Assembly: GCF_009909185.1 (NCBI RefSeq)
Contig: NZ_JAAAMV010000003.1
Coordinates: 1 to 64,000 of the forward strand
Direction of reading: 5' to 3'
DNA from: Paenibacillus glycinis
GTDB taxonomy: Bacteria > Bacillota > Bacilli > Paenibacillales > Paenibacillaceae
DNA length: 64,000 nt
Part shown: in pieces, positions 43,316-52,909 of the stretch
How the letters are laid out: the number at the start of each line of letters is the position of its first letter
Numbering within the stretch: the stretch's first letter is position 1
Made by a program: the position numbers and the translations under genes
Notes under the pieces: model-generated
Seen by the model: the letters and a program-made list of their open reading frames with translations, nothing else
What the model was told of the DNA's origin: nothing
Database searches by the model: none

Positions 43316-44656
43316 TTAACCGTATAAGGCGGATATTTCTTCTTTGATCCCTTGGTTCAAGCGCGGGCGGCCAATCGAGTAATAGATGAACTTCGTCTCC
43401 GCCAAATCCGCTTCCTTGAAGACGTTCCGTCCGTCGATCAGGATCGGCTTGCGCAGCAGCGACTGCAGCTCGACAAGGTCCGCACGCACAAATTCGTCCC
43501 ATTCCGTCAAGAGGCAGAGCGCATCCGCGCCGGTCGCGGCCTGCAGCGCGTCATCGCACCACATCACGCCGTTTTCTCCGTACATGGATCGGAAGTTGCG
43601 GGTCGCGATCGGATCATACGCCTTTACATGGGCTCCGCTCTGAGTCAAATACTGAATGATCTCGTGTGCCGGCGATTCTCGGACATCGTCGGTATTCGGC
43701 TTGAAAGCCAGTCCCCAGACGGCGATGGTCTTCCCTTGCAGCTCCCCGTCGAAGATCGATTCCAGCTTGCGGATGACATTCATCCGCTGATCTTGATTCA
43801 CTTCGACGACCGCGCGCAGCAGCTTGAATTCGTAATCCACGTTCCCCGCGATCTGGATGAGCGCTCTCGTGTCCTTCGGGAAGCAGGATCCGCCGTAGCC
43901 GATGCCGGCCTTCAGGAACGCGTGCCCGATCCGCTTGTCGTAGCCCATGCCTTCCGCGACGCGGGTGACGTCGGCGCCGACCTTCTCGCAAATGTTCGCG
44001 ATTTCATTGATGAACGAGATTTTCGTCGCGAGAAAGGCGTTGGACGCATACTTCAGCATCTCCGCGCTTCGAATGTCCGTCACGACGATTTGATCCGTCA
44101 ACGATCGGTGCAGCCGGACGATCGTCTCGGCGGCCGTCTCGGAGTCGGCGCCGATGACGACGCGATCCGGATGCAGCGTATCCTGCACGGCCGACCCTTC
44201 CCGCAGAAACTCCGGCAGGGAAATGCTATGGAACTGTTCCGCAGTCCAGCTCCGGATTAATTTGGCGACGCGTTCGTTCGTTCCGACGGGGACCGTGCTT
44301 TTCACGGCAATGATCTTGTACCCGTTCATCGCTTGGGCGATTTCGATGGCCGCCTGGTCGATGTAAGCGAGATTCGCCTCGCCGTTCGGGAGCGAGGGCG
44401 TGCCGACGGCGATGATGACGATATCCGCCTGCTCGACCGCTTCGCGAAGGTCGCTCGTATAGCTCAGCCTGCCGGCAGCCGTATTTTTTGCCGAAAGCTC
44501 CTGCAGGCCGGGTTCATAGATCGGGATGCCCCCGTTTTGCAGGGTTGCGACCTTGGCTAGGTCTTTGTCGACGCAGATCACGCGATTCCCAAGCTCCGCG
44601 TAACAGATTCCCGATACGAGTCCGACGTAACCGGTGCCAATGACTGTGATGTTCAT
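43316..44656 (-). CDS. ugd: UDP-glucose 6-dehydrogenase (copy 2, EPS)
   Basis: About 446 aa. The Rossmann opening is ITVIGTGYVGLVSGICYAEL, the catalytic Cys is in GIGYGGSCFPKDT, and the C-terminal domain has GLAFKPNTDDVRESPAH. It supplies UDP-glucuronate for the EPS. The protein is very similar to the copy at 18863-20200 along its whole length. ATG at 44656 follows GGGAG. It lies between manC and the pyruvyltransferase in unit B. Confidence 0.95.
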   Translation of the reverse strand: MNITVIGTGYVGLVSGICYAELGNRVICVDKDLAKVATLQNGGIPIYEPGLQELSAKNTAAGRLSYTSDLREAVEQADIVIIAVGTPSLPNGEANLAYIDQAAIEIAQAMNGYKIIAVKSTVPVGTNERVAKLIRSWTAEQFHSISLPEFLREGSAVQDTLHPDRVVIGADSETAAETIVRLHRSLTDQIVVTDIRSAEMLKYASNAFLATKISFINEIANICEKVGADVTRVAEGMGYDKRIGHAFLKAGIGYGGSCFPKDTRALIQIAGNVDYEFKLLRAVVEVNQDQRMNVIRKLESIFDGELQGKTIAVWGLAFKPNTDDVRESPAHEIIQYLTQSGAHVKAYDPIATRNFRSMYGENGVMWCDDALQAATGADALCLLTEWDEFVRADLVELQSLLRKPILIDGRNVFKEADLAETKFIYYSIGRPRLNQGIKEEISALYG

Positions 44657-44753
44657 GATTTCAGCTCCCAAGCGTTTTCGAAGAAAACGCAGCATCGTAA
44701 GCATAACCTTAGCGTTTTCGGTACATTAGTTGATATTCAACCTGATTGCCATT

Positions 44754-45707
44754 CTATTCTCCGGTCGAGCCGGCCAATTTCGCCGAAGCGATGCCTTTGG
44801 TCCATGCGCTGTAGTAGTTGCCGTTCTTGCCGTAAGAATTGTCCAGCAAGACATTGGGCTTATCCATGAGGCATGACAAGATATGGCCGTGAAGGCGTGA
44901 TGTTTGGACCGTATTATAATTGCCGAACCGGTTGACCGCCTTGTTTACGAGATAGTCGGTGTACATTCCCCAGCACTTGCTCAGCAAGGAATTGCCGCCG
45001 CTTATTTTCAGCAATTTGCGGAAAAGCAGGATTCCTTTCTGCTCGGTTTTGTTAAACAACGTGGCCCAGTCCAAATAATCCCCTTGGTCCGAAGATTCAA
45101 ACCGTTCCTGTTCAACCGTCTTTTCAATGTCGGTGCGGAGAAAACAGAGCAGATCCTTCTCAGGTGCATAATTGCTATGGATTGGCCACAATTGATGGGC
45201 CATATCCGGCGACAAATACACATGGCACGTCTTAAACTTAGTTTGCGCGAGCTCTTGCGACAACGTGTCTCGAACAAAGAGGTGCAGGTCCTTGTGCCGA
45301 TTGAATACTGCTGCCGTGCGATCGAGTTCAGTTTCGTTTTTGTAGAAAATGGTCTGAGGCAAAATAACCACCCGATTATCCGGATAGTCGTTTACGATCT
45401 TCTCTCGCAGTTTCTGATGCGTCGGATACAAGTCCCCGAAATTGCCGCCGCCGTTCAGCACGATGATTTTATCCTTCGGAATGGCCAAGCCATTCGGAAA
45501 ATCCAATACGCTGTAGCGTGCCTGGACCTGGATGCGATTATCTTTAAAGAAAGCTTCCGTCCCTTTCATAATCAGCAGATCGCCGCCGTTACCGTACACG
45601 GGATAATCAATGTAATAGATTTTGGATTGAGGCGGGATCACGTTCAAAATGTGCAGAAGCTTGTTTTTGAGTTCATCCATCGGATGCGCAAACTGTAACG
45701 TAGTCAT
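44754..45707 (-). CDS. Polysaccharide pyruvyl transferase
   Basis: A 317-aa member of the PS_pyruv_trans family. It has IYYIDYPVYGNGGDLLIMKG near the N terminus, LNGGGNFGDLYPTHQKLRE, and the C-terminal TVQTSRLHGHILSCLM with the conserved Arg-His pair. B. subtilis EpsI and EpsO are relatives. It should transfer pyruvate from phosphoenolpyruvate to a sugar as a ketal, giving the polymer acidic groups. It is in unit B between Wzx and ugd. Confidence 0.93.
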   Translation of the reverse strand: MTTLQFAHPMDELKNKLLHILNVIPPQSKIYYIDYPVYGNGGDLLIMKGTEAFFKDNRIQVQARYSVLDFPNGLAIPKDKIIVLNGGGNFGDLYPTHQKLREKIVNDYPDNRVVILPQTIFYKNETELDRTAAVFNRHKDLHLFVRDTLSQELAQTKFKTCHVYLSPDMAHQLWPIHSNYAPEKDLLCFLRTDIEKTVEQERFESSDQGDYLDWATLFNKTEQKGILLFRKLLKISGGNSLLSKCWGMYTDYLVNKAVNRFGNYNTVQTSRLHGHILSCLMDKPNVLLDNSYGKNGNYYSAWTKGIASAKLAGSTGE

Positions 45708-45768
45708 TTATCCGTCTCCTTCTTCTTAATAAAGAGGCACGCTATGTCGATTTCGATCGAACCCCGCT

Positions 45769-47115
45769 CTAGGATGACATGCTTCGGGAAAATCGCTTGA
45801 AGAGGAATCGCAAATCGTTTTTATCGTACAGAATATCGACGATTCTGACCTTGAAGACCAGCTTCATGGCCGCGATCGTAATGACGATCCGCGTGACGGC
45901 GCCGAGCAGCAGGGCGAAGGCGATGCCGTTCAAGCCATAGAGCGGCGTAAAGACGAAAAACAGACCGATCGTAACGGCAAGCGCGATCGCCTGCCTCAGA
46001 ACGACGAGTCCAGGACGGCCCATGGCGTTGAAAGACGAGGCGAGAATCCACGAGCCCCCGCCGACTATGCATTCCAAAGAGAGGATGTAGAACGCGTCGC
46101 CAGCCTCCAGAAACTGCGTGCCGAACAGAAGACCGAGCAAGAATCGCCCGATGATCATCCCCGGAATGACCGCCGCGCACATAAGCAGGAACGAAAGCCG
46201 AAACGCCCTTCCGACCGTTGCCAGAATCTTGTCCTTGTCCATGCCCGTGACCTTCGGGAAGATCACGTTCGAGATGGCCATCTGCACGACGTTGAATACG
46301 CGGGACAACGTATAAATGACCGTGTACAGTCCGAAGTCCCTCGGACGCAGAAGAGCCAGAATAATGAGCTTATCGCACTGCGAGTAAAGCGTCCCCAGCA
46401 ATTCGACGCCGAACACTCTTCCGCCGTAACCGAACAACGCTTTGAATACCATTCGGTCCGAGAACGGCTTCAGCCAGTTAAAGCTCAAGTCTCGCCGCAA
46501 TTTGTACAGCGACCACACGATAACCATCAAGCTTGTCGCGAAGAACGCGAACGAGGCATACTGCAGGTTCAATTCGCCGATCGCCCATAACAGCAGCAGT
46601 CCGACCAGATTGCTCAACGGGACGTATAGCCGCAAGCCATTGTACAGGTTGAATTTGCCCATGCTCTGCGTCAAAGCCGCGAGCAAATTGACGGCGAGCA
46701 GCATCGGCAAGGTCAATACGGTATACCATCTCGCGATTTGGGCGACGGCATCGGGGTAATTGGCAAGCCAGACCGGAAGACAGAACCAAGCTACGATGCC
46801 GACGACAAGACTGACGGGAGCCTGGAACAAGAAGCCTGCGCGAACGTACTCGGTCGCTTGAGCCTCGTTCGTCCTCATGTTAAAGATGAGCGACGTCGGC
46901 AGCCCGAAGCTAACGAGACCGGCCAGGAGCGTCGGCCAAAACAGGATGGCCGAGAATTCTCCCTTTCCTTCCACCCCGAAAAACCGCGCAGTTACGATGG
47001 AAGTCAACGTGCCCAAAATCATGATCAGCAAGTTGGCTGCGCTGGTATGCAGAATCGCCTGAAAGGCCCCTTGACCGGTCAGCCTTTTTTGAATGGATTG
47101 CAGCAGCCTCTTCAT
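45769..47115 (-). CDS. Wzx-type oligosaccharide flippase
   Basis: A 448-aa polytopic protein with about 12 helices and the MATE/MOP-superfamily polysaccharide transporter pattern: HTSAANLLIMILGTLTSIVT at the N terminus, RFFGVEGKGEFSAILF, and GGRVFGVELLGTLYSQCDKL in the seventh-helix region. It should flip lipid-linked repeat units across the membrane for Wzy. It is the main flippase of unit B; the MurJ-like protein in unit A may serve a second glycan. Confidence 0.9.
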   Translation of the reverse strand: MKRLLQSIQKRLTGQGAFQAILHTSAANLLIMILGTLTSIVTARFFGVEGKGEFSAILFWPTLLAGLVSFGLPTSLIFNMRTNEAQATEYVRAGFLFQAPVSLVVGIVAWFCLPVWLANYPDAVAQIARWYTVLTLPMLLAVNLLAALTQSMGKFNLYNGLRLYVPLSNLVGLLLLWAIGELNLQYASFAFFATSLMVIVWSLYKLRRDLSFNWLKPFSDRMVFKALFGYGGRVFGVELLGTLYSQCDKLIILALLRPRDFGLYTVIYTLSRVFNVVQMAISNVIFPKVTGMDKDKILATVGRAFRLSFLLMCAAVIPGMIIGRFLLGLLFGTQFLEAGDAFYILSLECIVGGGSWILASSFNAMGRPGLVVLRQAIALAVTIGLFFVFTPLYGLNGIAFALLLGAVTRIVITIAAMKLVFKVRIVDILYDKNDLRFLFKRFSRSMSS

Positions 47116-47146
47116 CCGTTCGTCATCCTTACTCCGCGTATTCTCA

Positions 47147-48034
47147 TCATTGGTACATCCTCAGGACGCCTCGAATTTGCCCGTTATTATACGTAATCTT
47201 GCTTATGTTCCGGAAACTTTTGCGCTTATCGTACAAGAATACTATCGTAAGCAGAGCATATACCGGCAGCTTGACGAGCGATTTCAAGAAAATGCCCGCC
47301 TTTTTCTTCGATGAAACCGCGCTGCTGACCCCCTGCCAATAAATGCGCCGCAGCAGCCATTTCCGGCTGATTCGGCTGCGGGGAATTTTATGCAGCACCG
47401 AGGCATGCGGGGTGTAATAGACCGCATGCTTGGCGCGGATCCTGTCGATCAACTCGGCCTCCTCGCTCGACAGCAAATTGCTGCCTACTCTTCCGAGATC
47501 CTCCCGGAAAGGTGCGATCGAAGCGAAGAGCGATTTGCGGAAGGCTACATTCGCGCCGAACGGGATAGCCGGCTTGCGCATTTCCACGATCTCGTCCGCA
47601 TAATCGAGGATCGTGTACAGCGTCCGATTTTCCGGAAGCAGCCACGGGGGCGCGCTTCCCTCCCACGCAGGCACGATTTTACCGCCTACGCAGCCGATGC
47701 GCGGGTCGCGGTCGAACAAGGCAACGATGCCGCGGATCCAATCTTCGGATGCGACCGCATCGTCGTCGAGGAACAGCACGTATTCGCCCTTGGCTTCGCG
47801 AATGGCGCGGTTGCGGGCGACGGAGAGCCCCAGCCGTTCTTCGTACAGATAAAGAATCGGGATGTCGATCATGCCCTGGAAATCGAGCACGACCTGCTTG
47901 GTCTGGTCGGTGGAACGATTATCGACCACGATGACCTCGTACGATTGATCAAAGCTTTGATGCAGCAGGCTCTGAAGCGCTTCGTTCAAATCCGCTGCCC
48001 GATTATGGGTACAAATCGCTACGGTTGCTTTCAT
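47147..48034 (-). CDS. Glycosyltransferase family 2
   Basis: A 295-aa GT-A enzyme with the opening ATVAICTHNRAADLNEALQS, the metal motif LFLDDDAV near residue 90 and GCVGGKIVPAWEG. A C-terminal amphipathic region (LKSLVKLPVYALLTIVFLY) may bind the membrane. The start overlaps the end of the next upstream gene by four bases (48031-48034), so the two are translationally coupled. Donor and linkage are unknown. Confidence 0.93.
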   Translation of the reverse strand: MKATVAICTHNRAADLNEALQSLLHQSFDQSYEVIVVDNRSTDQTKQVVLDFQGMIDIPILYLYEERLGLSVARNRAIREAKGEYVLFLDDDAVASEDWIRGIVALFDRDPRIGCVGGKIVPAWEGSAPPWLLPENRTLYTILDYADEIVEMRKPAIPFGANVAFRKSLFASIAPFREDLGRVGSNLLSSEEAELIDRIRAKHAVYYTPHASVLHKIPRSRISRKWLLRRIYWQGVSSAVSSKKKAGIFLKSLVKLPVYALLTIVFLYDKRKSFRNISKITYNNGQIRGVLRMYQ

Positions 48035-49080
48035 GCATTCACCTCAACCTGTTTCGTACCGGTATAAACCTGCACCATTTTGCTGGCGATCCGGCCCCAG
48101 TCCAGTTCTCCCAGCTTTGCCGCGATGCGCAGCTCCGTTTCCCTCGCGTCCATGTCCATGGACTGCCGAAGCGCCTTGCGCAAGCCGTCCGGGTCATCCG
48201 GATCGTACAAGATGCCGCAACCGTCGGAGACATACTCGCCGAGCGCGCCTAATCGCGGCGCAACGACCGGCTTCTTGTGGGAGAGCGCGAGAATCGCGCT
48301 TCCGGATGTCGTGATTTGCTTGTAAGGAAGCACGATCACGTTGGCCGCTTCCAGGAAATCGGCCATTTCCTGGTCATCCACGAACTGCGGATTCACGCGG
48401 ATCGAACCGTCGTTGACCCTATCGATGAAATCGAGACTGTACCCTTTATCGACATGCCCCGCGATGAGCAGCTCGCATGTCCCCGGCTTGAGCTTGAGCT
48501 TCGAATAGGCTTCGACGAGTTGATCGACTCCTTTGTAAGGGTTGATCCGGCCGATGAACAGGAACAGGAAGCTATCCGGCGCAATGCCGAACCGCTTGCG
48601 GATATCCGTGCCTTTGCTGACGTAAGCATCCACGTAATGCCCGTGCGGCGTCACCACGAGCTTGCTCGCCGGCACGCCGAACGTGCCGGCTACCTCGTCT
48701 TTCACCGACTCGCTCAGCACGAACCCCCGGTGACACACGGTCAAGATGTACTTGCGCATCAACCGGTCCCACCGCGTTTTGCCGTCATGCGGCCAAACGT
48801 TGTGAACCGTCCAGAACAGCCGTACGCCGAGGCATCTGTAATGCAGGAGCAGCAAGGCGAAGAACAACGATTTGACGATCGTCAATGCAAAGACGGACGC
48901 CGTGTAGGAGTTGCTCGGCCAGTGCAGATGCACGATGTCTCCCCTGCGGGGCTTGAACATCGCTGCGCGGTCGTAATGCTCGACCCGCAGGCCGTTCCGC
49001 TCGATCGACCGGGTCAAGAGTTCGCTGTATTTGTTGTGCGGACTCGACTTGGGCCACATATAAACGGTCGGCTTGCCCAT
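48031..49080 (-). CDS. Glycosyltransferase family 4
   Basis: About 349 aa, GT-B fold. The C-terminal half has the GT4 core: FLFIGRINPYKGVDQLVEAY, then the acidic motif VLPYKQITTSGSAILALSHK (E-x7-E equivalent region) and a nucleotide-binding end. The N-terminal half has IVHLHWPSNSYTAS, shared with fucose and glucose transferases of EPS loci. ATG at 49080 has AGG about eight bases upstream; earlier in-frame sequence overlaps the preceding gene and is unrelated. Confidence 0.9.
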   Translation of the reverse strand: MGKPTVYMWPKSSPHNKYSELLTRSIERNGLRVEHYDRAAMFKPRRGDIVHLHWPSNSYTASVFALTIVKSLFFALLLLHYRCLGVRLFWTVHNVWPHDGKTRWDRLMRKYILTVCHRGFVLSESVKDEVAGTFGVPASKLVVTPHGHYVDAYVSKGTDIRKRFGIAPDSFLFLFIGRINPYKGVDQLVEAYSKLKLKPGTCELLIAGHVDKGYSLDFIDRVNDGSIRVNPQFVDDQEMADFLEAANVIVLPYKQITTSGSAILALSHKKPVVAPRLGALGEYVSDGCGILYDPDDPDGLRKALRQSMDMDARETELRIAAKLGELDWGRIASKMVQVYTGTKQVEVNA

Positions 49081-49085
49081 CGGCG

Positions 49086-50303
49086 TCACCTCCCGTTCGC
49101 GGCCGCAAGCGCATAGGCATGGCTGCCGGATTCCTTGATTCGTCCGTAAAGCTCCAGATGGTTTTCCAGCAGCGAGCTTTTGGTAAACCAGCCGCAATGC
49201 TTCAGGCACTGTTGCTGAATGAATCTCTTCTCTTCGCCCGTCTTGCCGTGGAACGACGCGATTTTCTCCATGATCGCCTCCGCGCTTCCAGGCTTGAACA
49301 GGAATTCGTCCGGGTTCCATACGGCATCCGGAATGCCCCCAACGGCCGAAGCGTAAACCGGAGTGCCGACTTGGTAGGACTCGATGATCACCCGGCCGAA
49401 CGGTTCCTCCCAGATCGACGGCACGAACGTCGCGTCGACTTTCGCCATGAAGCCGCGTGCTTCCTTCGGCGTGACCTTGCCGGTGAAAACGAATCGGTCA
49501 TCGTCCCGGCAAAGCTCAGCGAGCTTCGCTCGAAAGCCTCCTTCGCCGCAAACGGTAACCCGCTCCACCATTTCCTTCGGAAGGGAACGGACGGCCTCGA
49601 CCAGCTCGCGCACGCCTTTCTCCGGCTCGATTCTGCCAAAATAACCGATGTGAAGCGGCTTGCGGTCGAAATCCTTCTCCGTGCCCGCGATATCTCCGTC
49701 AACGACGTTCGGAATGACAAGCTTGGTTGCGCTCGGGAACAGACCTGCGTCCGTATGGCGCTTCAGGATATGCGACGAGATTCCGACGACCGCGGACACC
49801 CGCCGGCTGACGCCGAGAGAACCCCATTGATACATTCGCGACAGCATCGGATTCCCGATCGGCGAACTGACCGGCGAGAGCAGCGAATAATCCCGGAGCG
49901 TGTGCACGATCGGTACGTTCGAATCCCCCGCCGTCCAGATCGCAGCGCCGAATCCGGATAAGTTCTGCGTGTGGATCAGATCCGGTGCAATCTGCTTCAG
50001 CAGCCTGCGCACGGCCCCGATCTGCAGCGGATTGTACAGGTCGATCAGTCTTCGGAACGTTTTTTTCAGCGTCCCGGCTTCATTTCCTTCGCCGATCCAA
50101 TACAGATTGTTATAGGGCATGCGGTGCACGGTTACCCCATTGACGACCTCCGACGCGATACCGGCGGCGCGCTTCTGTCCGCCGACCGTGAGCACATGGA
50201 CTTCGGCCGACGCCGCGAGCGTTTCCGCCAAGATTTGCGTCGAGATCTCGGCGCCTCCTATGATATGCGGCGTGTACAGGCTGTTCATGATGACGATTTT
50301 CAT
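49086..50303 (-). CDS. Glycosyltransferase family 4
   Basis: A 405-aa GT-B enzyme. The N terminus has MNSLYTPHIIGGAEISTQIL, typical of acceptor-binding loops. The donor domain has IGYFGRIEPEKGVRELVEAV and the motif FVPSIWEEPFGRVIIESYQ (EPFG..xxE), the GT4 nucleotide-sugar signature. Four bases overlap the Wzy-like gene before it and only five bases separate it from the next GT4 gene. It adds one sugar of the repeat unit; which one is not known. Confidence 0.94.
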   Translation of the reverse strand: MKIVIMNSLYTPHIIGGAEISTQILAETLAASAEVHVLTVGGQKRAAGIASEVVNGVTVHRMPYNNLYWIGEGNEAGTLKKTFRRLIDLYNPLQIGAVRRLLKQIAPDLIHTQNLSGFGAAIWTAGDSNVPIVHTLRDYSLLSPVSSPIGNPMLSRMYQWGSLGVSRRVSAVVGISSHILKRHTDAGLFPSATKLVIPNVVDGDIAGTEKDFDRKPLHIGYFGRIEPEKGVRELVEAVRSLPKEMVERVTVCGEGGFRAKLAELCRDDDRFVFTGKVTPKEARGFMAKVDATFVPSIWEEPFGRVIIESYQVGTPVYASAVGGIPDAVWNPDEFLFKPGSAEAIMEKIASFHGKTGEEKRFIQQQCLKHCGWFTKSSLLENHLELYGRIKESGSHAYALAAANGR

Positions 50304-51610
50304 GCGATCTGTTTCATTCCTTTCGTGCTCAGCGTCTCCGTTCCAGCTTCCCGCGCGGCCGGCATTTCATTAAAAAACCCGCCGCGGATGAACCCGATCA
50401 ACAGCCAGAAGTTCACGAAGGAGTAGGAATCGAAATTCATGACAAGCGAAAAGCAAAGGGCCAGCGCAAACTTGGCATACGGCGAACTTCCTTTGACGGC
50501 CGTACTCAAGAATCCGATAAACAGCATGAATCCGACTATTCCCTCTTCGGACAAGACCTTCGCGAACAAATTCCGGGAAGTGGCGCTGTCCGGCATCACG
50601 TACGCAATGTCATAAACTTCCTTGAACTTGAGGCCGTAGCTGAATTTCTCGAATAATATCGCGTTGAATTCGTAGAAATAATAGCCGCCGCCCAAGCCGA
50701 AGACGGGATGCCTTAAAAACTCGTAAACCCCGATGAGAGGAAACACGAAGCGTACGAAGACGGAATTGTCCGTCTTCAGCATCGCCTGGAAATCGAACTG
50801 AAATCGTTTCGCGAAATAGCCGCTTATATGTAAGTAGTCAATAAGGAACGGGATAAACACCGCAACGAACGCAACGGTGCCGCCCAGAATCAGGAGCATT
50901 CTTCCTCGATTCTTGCTGGTCAACACTATGTAGAAAATAAGGGCGATCAGAATAACGCTATAGGCGTAAGCGGAGAAAGACAGCACCATCAACAGTACGC
51001 TCAAGACCAGCGGAATCCTCAGGCTGCGATAGCCGAGCCGTATCAAGTAACTCATGATCAAGCCGCCGGACAAGACGTGAATAGCCGCCCATGACGGTTC
51101 GCCGGACAACAGCTGAATGCGACGCAGATAAACTTTTTCCGAAAACAAACCGGTTATCGACATCGAGAACCCCGACTTCACGATGAAAGAGTCGACCAAC
51201 TGAAGGCAGCCGATCGCGATCGGCGGAAGAAAGGCTATCCATAAACTGATGGCCATCATTCTTCGAATCTTCGGGTCTTCCTTGCATAATTGTCCTATAT
51301 ATAGCGCCACCCGATACATGCCCAGGCCGATCATCAAGGTGAAGATATGCTTCATCGATGCTCCCATACTCCCATAACCCATGCAGATGACAAGGGAATG
51401 GCAGACGCTGTACACGCAGAAGCCGATCAGAAAAAAATCGCCTTTGCCGAAACGGAATTTCTCGAACAGCAGCAGGATCGACGCCAGGAACAAGGGGAAC
51501 ATCGCGACAGGCCGGTAAACCGAAAAATGTATGAAAGGCAAACTGTCGTAGGTGAGCACCGACAGCGAAAGCATAAACAAAAATACGATTGCACTCCGGA
51601 TAGGAAACAC
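50300..51610 (-). CDS. Wzy-like polysaccharide polymerase
   Basis: A 436-aa polytopic protein with about ten or more membrane helices. It has an aromatic-rich N terminus (LSVLTYDSLPFIHFSVYRPV) and a large external loop with FGLGGGYYFYEFNAILFE, similar to O-antigen polymerase/ligase loops. It probably polymerises EPS repeat units. The start is GTG at 51610 with GAGGG 11 bases upstream. The assignment rests on topology and locus more than on strong motifs. Confidence 0.78.
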   Translation of the reverse strand: MFPIRSAIVFLFMLSLSVLTYDSLPFIHFSVYRPVAMFPLFLASILLLFEKFRFGKGDFFLIGFCVYSVCHSLVICMGYGSMGASMKHIFTLMIGLGMYRVALYIGQLCKEDPKIRRMMAISLWIAFLPPIAIGCLQLVDSFIVKSGFSMSITGLFSEKVYLRRIQLLSGEPSWAAIHVLSGGLIMSYLIRLGYRSLRIPLVLSVLLMVLSFSAYAYSVILIALIFYIVLTSKNRGRMLLILGGTVAFVAVFIPFLIDYLHISGYFAKRFQFDFQAMLKTDNSVFVRFVFPLIGVYEFLRHPVFGLGGGYYFYEFNAILFEKFSYGLKFKEVYDIAYVMPDSATSRNLFAKVLSEEGIVGFMLFIGFLSTAVKGSSPYAKFALALCFSLVMNFDSYSFVNFWLLIGFIRGGFFNEMPAAREAGTETLSTKGMKQIA

Positions 51611-51628
51611 CTACTTTGTAAGCCCTCG

Positions 51629-52885
51629 TCAAGATAAGATCAGCTTAAGATTTTTCTTCGTCACCGAGCTGCTGAAATGACTCAGCACATAATGAATGGA
51701 GTTACGGGACAGCCTGTCGTTGACCTCGTCGTTGCTCAAGAGAAGCAGCACGTTGTTCACCATGTCTTCGTCCGTGGTGCAGATGAACAAATCCTCGTTG
51801 TGATTGGCATTGATGCCTTCGCTCCCGACCGGATTCGTCACCACGGGAACGCCCCATGACATCGCTTCGATGATTTTCGTCTTGATTCCCGTCCCGAACA
51901 GCAATGGAGCGATCATGAGCGCGGAGTCGCTTACGTAACGTTCGACGTCATCCACCTCTCCGGTTACAAACACGTCCGGATACTTCTGTTCCAGCTGTTT
52001 GACTTCTTTCGTCGGGTTTTTTCCGACAATGTAAAACATCGCCTCCGGCATCTTGAGCTTCACTTCGTGCCAAATATGCTCGCAAAAGTAAAATACCGCC
52101 GAACTGTTATGGGGAATATCCATCTTCCCGACGAATACCAGCTTATTGCGATCGTAATTGCGCCTCTGCTCCGTCTTCAGCAGGTCGGGATCGAACTTCA
52201 TCGGAATGCCATGGCAGGACCGGTGGTTCACGGTTTGCCGGAAGCTGTCCGCTTCCTTCGGGGAAGTAAAAATGAGATGCTGGAAGCGGCCGGCCACTCT
52301 TTTCTCGTACGTGAGGAGCAGCCGGCTTTCGTACGCAATGAGCCATTTTTGGACGAACTTCAACGAAGTCAGCCGTTTCAGAGATTGGGGCAGTTTGTTG
52401 GAAAAACCGCCGAATACGGATGGAATGTATTTGAACCATTGCAATTGCCGCTGATAACGCAACGAAAGCAGATCGTCGTAACTTAATATTTTCTGATTCG
52501 GTCCGTTCGTCCAGTACTCCGCGACGCGCACCATATCGTAAATAATAAATTCCGGCTGTTCTGCATCGATGATCGCTTTGATTTCCTTATGCGTTTTGCG
52601 ATTGTAGAAAACGGAAACCTGGAGCGGCCATCTTCTCAGCAGCAAAGTATGAACCGCGATATTGTACAGCTTTTCGAGGAACCCCGGCGGTTTAAGCGGA
52701 ACCAGCCTCGCAATTTGCGAGGACTGATGCTTCAAATATTTAGGGTCATCGATAAAGGACAGATTGATGATTTCGCTTTCCGGGAATAGCTCTTTGATTT
52801 GCTGAATATACTGGCTCAATAAATTTTTTCTCCCGTCCGTCTTGGGGAAGGGAAGTCGATTTGTGATGAATACGATTTTTTTCAT
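51629..52885 (-). CDS. Glycosyltransferase family 4
   Basis: A 418-aa GT-B protein beginning KKIVFITNRLPFPKTDGRKN. The donor half has KLVFVGKMDIPHNSSAVFYF and APLLFGTGIKTKIIEAMSWG followed by VVTNPVGSEGI, the GT4 end motif. Such proteins from EPS loci often use UDP-GlcNAc or UDP-hexoses. It lies between Wzy and the initiating sugar transferase. Confidence 0.92.
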   Translation of the reverse strand: MKKIVFITNRLPFPKTDGRKNLLSQYIQQIKELFPESEIINLSFIDDPKYLKHQSSQIARLVPLKPPGFLEKLYNIAVHTLLLRRWPLQVSVFYNRKTHKEIKAIIDAEQPEFIIYDMVRVAEYWTNGPNQKILSYDDLLSLRYQRQLQWFKYIPSVFGGFSNKLPQSLKRLTSLKFVQKWLIAYESRLLLTYEKRVAGRFQHLIFTSPKEADSFRQTVNHRSCHGIPMKFDPDLLKTEQRRNYDRNKLVFVGKMDIPHNSSAVFYFCEHIWHEVKLKMPEAMFYIVGKNPTKEVKQLEQKYPDVFVTGEVDDVERYVSDSALMIAPLLFGTGIKTKIIEAMSWGVPVVTNPVGSEGINANHNEDLFICTTDEDMVNNVLLLLSNDEVNDRLSRNSIHYVLSHFSSSVTKKNLKLILS

Positions 52886-52909
52886 GTGGAAATCTCCGCC
52901 CCGGAAAGA

